Positions 59,265 to 64,000 of a stretch of DNA of 64,000 nt are shown here, piece by piece. The stretch's first letter is position 1. Each line of letters starts with the position of its first letter. The DNA is from Pontibacter sp. Tf4 (GTDB taxonomy: Bacteria > Bacteroidota > Bacteroidia > Cytophagales > Hymenobacteraceae). The notes under the pieces were generated by a model, which was given only the letters and a program-made list of their open reading frames with translations, was not told the origin of the DNA and ran no database searches. The position numbers were made by a program, and so were the translations under genes. Where the stretch lies: NCBI RefSeq assembly GCF_014212495.1, contig NZ_JACKZC010000009.1, forward strand, positions 1 through 64,000, given 5' to 3'.

Positions 59265-59573
59265 CTATAGGTCGCTGCAGTCCAGGGCTTCGGTCATGGC
59301 TTTGCTTCGCTCTGCAGACTCGATCATGTTTTTATCCCCACACTCCTTAGCCTTGTTGTAAAAATTGATGGCAGCCTCCTTAAATGCGTTGCAGTTAGCG
59401 GTGGTCATGTTAGTAGAGAGGGCCTGTGCCTTTTCGTTGGCTATCTGCGACAGGCGCTGTAGTTCGTCGTAGCAGCTCTTTTCATCATCTTCGTCGTCGC
59501 CGAGGCAGGATGTAAAAGTAACCGTACAGAAAAGTGCTACAAAAAGCAGCAGAAGAGCGTTGAAGTTTTTCAT
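59265..59573 (-). CDS. small lipoprotein (paralogue 2)
   Basis: 102 residues from the ATG at 59573, which begins the signal MKNFNALLLLFVALFCTVTFTSC (lipobox FTSC); the in-frame ATG 24 bases upstream would put Pro/Lys before it. The mature part has the same four-Cys helical pattern as the neighbour (SCYDEL, ANCNAFKE, KECGDKNM, LDCSDL). The two genes are a tandem duplication that has diverged to roughly half identity by eye. Function unknown. Confidence 0.82.
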   Translation of the reverse strand: MKNFNALLLLFVALFCTVTFTSCLGDDEDDEKSCYDELQRLSQIANEKAQALSTNMTTANCNAFKEAAINFYNKAKECGDKNMIESAERSKAMTEALDCSDL

Positions 59574-59682
59574 GAATAAGGGTTTAGGTTTAGGCACCCA
59601 AGCTACCGTAAACCCTTACATCAAACAATACCTATATTTGAGTATTTTACTTTAATCAAGAAAAAGTTTACTCAAATACAGG

Positions 59683-60129
59683 CTATTTATTCAGCCTTTC
59701 GGTCAGCCCATCAATTACAGCATCGCAGAACTGACTAGCTATAGTTTGTGTTTCCGCAGTTTGCCAGCGCTCTAAGTAATTTTTCTCCAGCCAGGTGTTC
59801 TCCTTATCCGGCCCTACGCCATAGTAGTTATAGTGCAGTTTAAAGAGCAGGTCTTTGGTCAGGTCGAAGGGTTCAGTACCGGGTTTGTTGAAGCCCTCCA
59901 GGCGCAGTTTCAGGCCGAGCAGCTGCACGTTTCCGTTCTCTATGCTTACCTCCTTTTCCGGGTCGGCGGGGTCTTTGGTGCGGGTATCGAGCAGGCGCTC
60001 TAAGGTAAAGTTCTCGAACAGGGCAAGCACTGGTTGCAGTCCCTGGTGCACCTGTTGTGCCAGGGCTGGCAATACATCGTTATAAAGCTGTTGTATGGCT
60101 TTTTTATCGCGGAGCGGTCGGTCTTCCAT
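59683..60129 (-). CDS. hypothetical protein
   Basis: 148 residues, soluble, no signal or membrane segment. Acidic and helical (AIQQLYNDVLPALAQQVHQGLQPVLALFENFTLERLL), with a middle part that could be beta (VSIENGNVQLLGLKLRL) and a Trp-containing end. I recognise no family. It follows the 100-residue hypothetical gene by 54 bases in the same direction and may share its transcript. Confidence 0.65.
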   Translation of the reverse strand: MEDRPLRDKKAIQQLYNDVLPALAQQVHQGLQPVLALFENFTLERLLDTRTKDPADPEKEVSIENGNVQLLGLKLRLEGFNKPGTEPFDLTKDLLFKLHYNYYGVGPDKENTWLEKNYLERWQTAETQTIASQFCDAVIDGLTERLNK

Positions 60130-60183
60130 AGGTATCTTAAAATTGGTAACAGGTAACGAACAGGAAACTATAGTTTGGGCGGA

Positions 60184-60486
60184 TCAGCCGCGGGCAATTA
60201 CCACGTAGCGGGCACTATAGCCATTGCTTTTATACAGCAGCTGCAGCGCCGAAATAAACGAGCGCTTTGCAGAACAATAGTGCTGCTGCCCGGCCAGCGG
60301 CTGTAGGTAGTTTTTAAAACCAGACTCCGGTACGCGCTGCAGGCAGCTTCTTACATCAGCTTCGGCCACATCGGTCAGGGCTTTGGCCAGCACTACCTGC
60401 GGCAGATAAGGCAGGGCATCGCGCATGCTTTGGTAACCCGCAAACGCATACAACCTATAGTTGCCTCTTAGTATTACAGAATTCAT
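60184..60486 (-). CDS. hypothetical protein
   Basis: 100 residues, basic, Tyr- and Ala-rich (YRLYAFAGYQSMRDALPYLPQVVLAKAL), with two Cys. No motif recognised. It lies 38 bases downstream of the kinase gene's stop in the same direction, so it could be the tail of that operon. Confidence 0.6.
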   Translation of the reverse strand: MNSVILRGNYRLYAFAGYQSMRDALPYLPQVVLAKALTDVAEADVRSCLQRVPESGFKNYLQPLAGQQHYCSAKRSFISALQLLYKSNGYSARYVVIARG

Positions 60487-60524
60487 GCAGCTGTTTCAGC
60501 GCTGGTCAGGTCGTATAGTCGGGT

Positions 60525-61733
60525 CTACTTCAGGTATAGTTTAAAGGTGCAACCACCGTCTGGGTTATCATCCAGTTCAATGCGGCCTTCGCAGTTCTCA
60601 ACAATGCGCTTTACTATAGCCAGCCCTACGCCGGTGCCCTCTACGTGCCCGTGCAGTCGCCTGAACATATCAAACACTTTATCCTTATCCTGCTTGCGCA
60701 CGCCAAGGCCGTTGTCCTGCACTGTCAGCAGCGTAAACTCGCCTGCCTGTGTGGTGGTTATCTTAATTTCGGGTTTGCGTAACGGCGAACTATACTTAAT
60801 GGAGTTGGAAACCAGGTTGTACAAAATACTGCGCAGGTTCTTTCTAAAAAACAGAATATCCGGCGCCGCACTGAAATCCTCCGTTATAGTTGCATCATAT
60901 TTCAGGATCAGGTCTTTGATGCTCAGCTTTACATCATCCAGCACTTCACTGAACAGCACACGCTCCTGCGGGGTAGCATCTTCGTAATTTATTTTGGCAA
61001 CTTCGGTCAGGTCGCGCAGGGTAGCTTTAAACCTGCCGATCGAGCTGTCGATCATGTCCATGATATTATCAATGCCGCTCAGCTCCACTTCTTTTTCCTG
61101 CAGGGTCTCGTACAGGGCTTTTACCAATCCTTCAATGTTGCTGATAGGTGCTTTCAGGTCGTGCGAGGCTGTGTATACAAAGTTGTCGAGGTCCTTGTTT
61201 ACTTTGGTAAGCTCTTTGGTGCGCTCTTTTACCCGCTCCTCCAGTTGCTGGTTAATTTCGAGGGTAGCTTTATGTACGTACTCCAGTTCCTTCTTCTGCC
61301 GGAAAAACCGGACAAAGTTGGCTACTTTTACTCTTGTAATATAAGGGTGCAGCGGCTTAAACAGAAAATCAACGGCGCCTGCCTCAAATCCTTCAATCAC
61401 GTGCACTTCCTGCTCGTTTATGGCCGTCACGAAAATGATCGGTATATCCCTTGTTTTGGAAATGTCGCGCAGGTAGCGGGCCACTTCGTAGCCGTTCATG
61501 CCGGGCATCTGCACATCCAGCAGTATCAGGGCAAGTTCTTCCTGCAGGGCAATTTTAAGGGCTTCCTCACCGGATAGGGCTGTCAGGTAGCTGATACTTT
61601 CATCGCCGGTGGAGAGCATGCTTTCCAGGCTTACCAGGTTCTCTGGCATATCATCTACCAAAAGTACCTTCATCTGCTGTGCATCTGTAGTACTTGCAAA
61701 TACCGGTGGTGTTGTTTGCGGGTCAGTTAACAT
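60525..61733 (-). CDS. response regulator-histidine kinase hybrid
   Basis: 402 residues from the ATG at 61733 (the longer frame to 61763 adds aromatic residues without purpose). A receiver domain (about 18-135; KVLLVDDMPENLVSLESML, phosphoacceptor Asp in LILLDVQMPGMNGYEV, Lys in FLFKPL) comes first. A coiled coil (EINQQLEERVKERTKELTKVNKDL) leads to the kinase core with His in YTASHDLKAPISNIEGLV, and N, G1 and G2 boxes (NLVSNSIKYSS, DNGLGV, GTGVGLAIVKRIVE). The receiver-first order suggests it passes or integrates signals from the hybrid kinase upstream. It overlaps the CheB gene by 11 bases. Confidence 0.93.
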   Translation of the reverse strand: MLTDPQTTPPVFASTTDAQQMKVLLVDDMPENLVSLESMLSTGDESISYLTALSGEEALKIALQEELALILLDVQMPGMNGYEVARYLRDISKTRDIPIIFVTAINEQEVHVIEGFEAGAVDFLFKPLHPYITRVKVANFVRFFRQKKELEYVHKATLEINQQLEERVKERTKELTKVNKDLDNFVYTASHDLKAPISNIEGLVKALYETLQEKEVELSGIDNIMDMIDSSIGRFKATLRDLTEVAKINYEDATPQERVLFSEVLDDVKLSIKDLILKYDATITEDFSAAPDILFFRKNLRSILYNLVSNSIKYSSPLRKPEIKITTTQAGEFTLLTVQDNGLGVRKQDKDKVFDMFRRLHGHVEGTGVGLAIVKRIVENCEGRIELDDNPDGGCTFKLYLK

Positions 61734-62295
61734 GTAAGGAAAGTAAAAACTCCTGAATATCAATTAATTGCATGATGCGGCAGCCGGGAGTTGCCCGTAT
61801 GGCTGCCAGGGGCATGGTATCTATTTCTGCTTCCTGGGGTTGCTGCACCAAAGCAGTTCCACCTTTCTCAAAGATATACTTTAATCCTGAACTTCCATCA
61901 CTGCTGGCGCCGCTTAGTATGATGCCGGCTACCTGGTCGCCGTACACATCGGCGGCGCTGGTAAAGGTAACATCGATCGATGGCCTTGAATAATTCTCCA
62001 GTTCCGAGTCATCCAGGGCAAAGGTCCGGTCGTTCTCCAGCAGCACATGGTAATTCGGGGGCGCCAGGTACAGCATACCCGGAACCAGCTGTTGCTTGTC
62101 CTCTATCTCGACGGTGGTTAGCCTGGTTTTCCGTTCAAAAATCTCCTGCAGGTTGCCTTCCTGGTCGCGCAGGCGGTGCAGTACCAGCACTATAGGCAAA
62201 CTATAGTTTGGCGGCAGACCTTTGAGTATCTGCAGGGCAGCCTGTATGCCGCCCCAGGAGCCTCCTATCACCACAAGTTCCGGTACGCGCTGCAT
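61723..62295 (-). CDS. cheB: stand-alone CheB-type methylesterase domain
   Basis: 190 residues covering only the catalytic CheB domain; no receiver. The catalytic triad is visible: Ser13 (GGSWGG), His40 (VLHRLRD) and Asp133 (SGASSDGSSGL). It would remove methyl groups from or deamidate Glu/Gln of a receptor-like protein. It overlaps cheR by 1 base and the kinase gene by 11 bases, so the operon is tightly coupled. Confidence 0.93.
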   Translation of the reverse strand: MQRVPELVVIGGSWGGIQAALQILKGLPPNYSLPIVLVLHRLRDQEGNLQEIFERKTRLTTVEIEDKQQLVPGMLYLAPPNYHVLLENDRTFALDDSELENYSRPSIDVTFTSAADVYGDQVAGIILSGASSDGSSGLKYIFEKGGTALVQQPQEAEIDTMPLAAIRATPGCRIMQLIDIQEFLLSLHVN

Positions 62296-63125
62296 CAGTT
62301 CAGTTTCCGGTAAATCCGGTTAGTTTTATCTACTGCGTTATAGTAGGGGCTTATCCCCGACATAGCCAGTGTTTCTTTCTTGCCCAGCCCTAAATAGCCC
62401 AGGCTTACCAGACTCTCATCAAACAAATTAAGCACCCGCTCCTGCAGCTCACGGCCAAAGTAGATCAGCACATTGCGGCACAGAATAAGATGAAACTCAT
62501 TGAAAGACGAATCGGTGGCCAGGTTATGCGGGTAAAATACCACGTTCCGGACCAGTTCCGAGTTAAACTTGGCATTGCCATAGTTGCTGCGGTAGTAGCC
62601 CGAAAATTCCTGCTTGCCTCCCGCTGCATAGTAGGCTGCCGTGTAGGCCGGTATCCGGCTCACCGGAAAAATACCCTCTTTTGCCTGCCGGAGCACTTTC
62701 TGGTTTATATCGGTGGCGTAAATTTTGGTACGGTTCAGCAGGCCTTCTTCCTGCAGCAATATGGCCAGCGAAAAAAGCTCCTCGCCGGTCGAGCAGCCCG
62801 CATCCCAGATCTTGATATAGGGATACGTAGAAAGCAACGGCAGCACGTTTTGCCGCAACGACAGGAAAAACGACGGATCACGGAACATCTCGGTCACGTT
62901 CACGGTCACATCCTGCAGAAACACCTCAAAAAAGAAGCTGTCGGAGAACAACGGTTCGCGTAGCTGCTGCATGTTTTCCAGGCCTTTCTGCCCCATAAAC
63001 CGCTTTACCCGGCGGTACACCGAGGCCCGCGCATACCCGCTGAAATCGTAGCCGTAGTGTTGTTTTATCTCCCCAATCAGGACTTCTACCTCCTGCTCAA
63101 ACTGTGCATCGCTGCTAAGCTTCAT
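62295..63125 (-). CDS. cheR: CheR-type protein-glutamate methyltransferase
   Basis: 276 residues. N-terminal helical domain (about 1-75; YGYDFSGYARASVYRRVKRFMGQKG) and SAM-dependent methyltransferase domain with VTEMFRDPSFF, WDAGCSTGEELFSLA (SAM loop), YATDINQKVLRQAKEGIF and LCRNVLIYF, all standard for CheR. There is no chemotaxis receptor, CheA or CheW here, so the target may be the hybrid kinase upstream or an unlinked protein. It overlaps the upstream gene by 11 bases. Confidence 0.95.
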   Translation of the reverse strand: MKLSSDAQFEQEVEVLIGEIKQHYGYDFSGYARASVYRRVKRFMGQKGLENMQQLREPLFSDSFFFEVFLQDVTVNVTEMFRDPSFFLSLRQNVLPLLSTYPYIKIWDAGCSTGEELFSLAILLQEEGLLNRTKIYATDINQKVLRQAKEGIFPVSRIPAYTAAYYAAGGKQEFSGYYRSNYGNAKFNSELVRNVVFYPHNLATDSSFNEFHLILCRNVLIYFGRELQERVLNLFDESLVSLGYLGLGKKETLAMSGISPYYNAVDKTNRIYRKLN

Positions 63126-64000
63126 ATAGCCACACGCGCATTAAGGTCAGTAATTTATCGGTATCCACAGGTTTTGGTATATAATCGGATGCACCGGCCT
63201 GCAGGCATTTCTCCCGGTCTTCTTTCATGGCTTTTGCTGTAAGTGCAATCACAGGAAGTTGCTTAAAACGAGAAATCGCCCGGATTCGTTTTGTTGCTTC
63301 TATGCCATCCATTTCCGGCATCATCACGTCCATCAGCACTATGTCTATTTCCTCTTCCTGCTGCAGCTTTTCCAGTGCTTCCTTTCCGTTGTAGGCTACT
63401 GCCACTTCCATGCCGTTCATTTCCAGCAGGCTGCTCAGCGAGTAAATGTTGCGCACGTCATCATCCACTACCAGCACTCTTTTGCCTTTCAGTACTTCTT
63501 CGGGCACATGCAGCTTCATTTTAAAGCCCGGGCCGGCCGGTAGTTTCTGGTTAACCCGGTGCAGGAACAGCTGCACTTCATCCAGCAGGCGCAGGTACGA
63601 GTATTCGTTTTTAATGATAACTGTATTGGCAAATGCACGCAGGGCATTCTCCTCGTCTTCGCTCAGGTCTTTGCCCGAGTAAATAATGATTGGGATATCA
63701 GAAAGGCCCGGGTTGGCTTTCAGCTTTTTCATCCAGTCGTAGCCTTTCATGCCCGGCAGGTTCAGGTCCAGAATGATGCAGTCTACTTTTTGCTTGGCCA
63801 GCACCTGTTCCGCTTCCTCGGCCGTGTATGCCGAAGCGGACTTGATGCCATGCGCCAGCAGCAGCTCCGACACCGCCTTGTTTTCTATCTCATTGTCTTC
63901 CACGATCAGGACATTCCGGATAGAAGTGCCCGAGGAATCAGCTATAGTTGTAAAGGCTTTGTTCAGCATCTCCAGCGTTACTGGTTTTGGCAGATATTCT
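63115..64000 (-). CDS. C-terminal part of a multi-receiver hybrid histidine kinase (runs off the window)
   Basis: The frame continues past the right edge: the last visible residues EYLPKPV are the end of another receiver domain, so the ATG at 63969 is internal. Two further receivers follow: one with NVLIVEDNEIENKAV and Asp in IILDLNLPGMKGYDW, one with RVLVVDDDVRNIYSLSSLLEMNG and Asp in IVLMDVMMPEMDG, ending YIPKPVDTDKLLTLMRVWL. Hybrid kinases with three C-terminal receivers followed by cheR, cheB and a receiver-kinase are a recurrent signalling cluster in Bacteroidota. Input domains lie outside the window. Confidence 0.9.
   Translation of the reverse strand, partial: EYLPKPVTLEMLNKAFTTIADSSGTSIRNVLIVEDNEIENKAVSELLLAHGIKSASAYTAEEAEQVLAKQKVDCIILDLNLPGMKGYDWMKKLKANPGLSDIPIIIYSGKDLSEDEENALRAFANTVIIKNEYSYLRLLDEVQLFLHRVNQKLPAGPGFKMKLHVPEEVLKGKRVLVVDDDVRNIYSLSSLLEMNGMEVAVAYNGKEALEKLQQEEEIDIVLMDVMMPEMDGIEATKRIRAISRFKQLPVIALTAKAMKEDREKCLQAGASDYIPKPVDTDKLLTLMRVWLYEA

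Noticed and set aside
1..64000. CRISPR array
   Set aside because: No regularly spaced direct repeats of 25-40 bases with unique spacers, and no cas genes; the repeats seen are short hairpins or tandem heptamers.

Overview
The window looks like chromosomal DNA of a Bacteroidota member, most likely a Cytophagales/Hymenobacteraceae-type bacterium such as Pontibacter (inference from gene content, not a database match). Supporting signs are an outer-membrane beta-barrel receptor with a carboxypeptidase-like N-domain, a BatB/BatC pair, a SPW-repeat protein, a long PurF, promoters of the Bacteroidota type (TTG, about 19-20 bases, TAnnTTTG), and few visible Shine-Dalgarno sites. Base composition is roughly even, except for an AT-rich island at 56.6-58.7 kb.

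Layout. 0.3-12.3 kb is an accessory-looking block: a tyrosine recombinase facing a zinc-finger protein across a perfect 19-6-19 palindrome, an SRAP DNA-crosslink protein, an AraC regulator, a PDZ-hydrolase, a C45 acyltransferase next to a class-C-like serine hydrolase, an outer-membrane receptor and an NTF2-like protein. 12.5-13.0 kb carries tRNA-Ser, tRNA-Pro and tRNA-Arg. 13.2-26 kb holds BatB/BatC, a TetR-thioesterase pair with matching operators, HD and VOC proteins, an S9 peptidase, a PAS histidine kinase, a thiolase, a HEAT protein and a MORN-like repeat protein. 26-36.5 kb is purF plus the membrane half of complex I (nuoH to nuoN). 36.7-43.6 kb has a YgiB/YgiC-like pair, murI, RDD and SPW proteins and the ABC-F ATPase Uup. 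43.6-44.8 kb is phenylalanine hydroxylase behind what reads as a tyrosine attenuator. 44.8-56.5 kb holds an EF-hand lipoprotein, a CoA-transferase, a DEAD-box helicase, a frameshifted comEC, PhoH, a SAM hydroxide adenosyltransferase, hscB and tRNA-Leu. 56.7-58.5 kb is a nucleotidyltransferase-DUF262 pair in AT-rich DNA. The right end has two paralogous lipoproteins and a CheR/CheB/hybrid-kinase signalling operon that runs off the edge.

The most notable signals are: (1) a tyrosine-rich leader peptide, a terminator and a plausible antiterminator in front of phenylalanine hydroxylase; (2) a ~256-base intergenic element present twice (39.0 and 50.5 kb) with compensatory base changes in three nested helices, i.e. 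probably a structured RNA; (3) a strongly over-represented palindrome, CTATAG extended to AACTATAGTT, spread through genes and spacers but absent from the AT-rich island and sparse in the first 12 kb; (4) the two-gene nucleotidyltransferase-DUF262 cassette beside tRNA-Leu, a candidate defence module.
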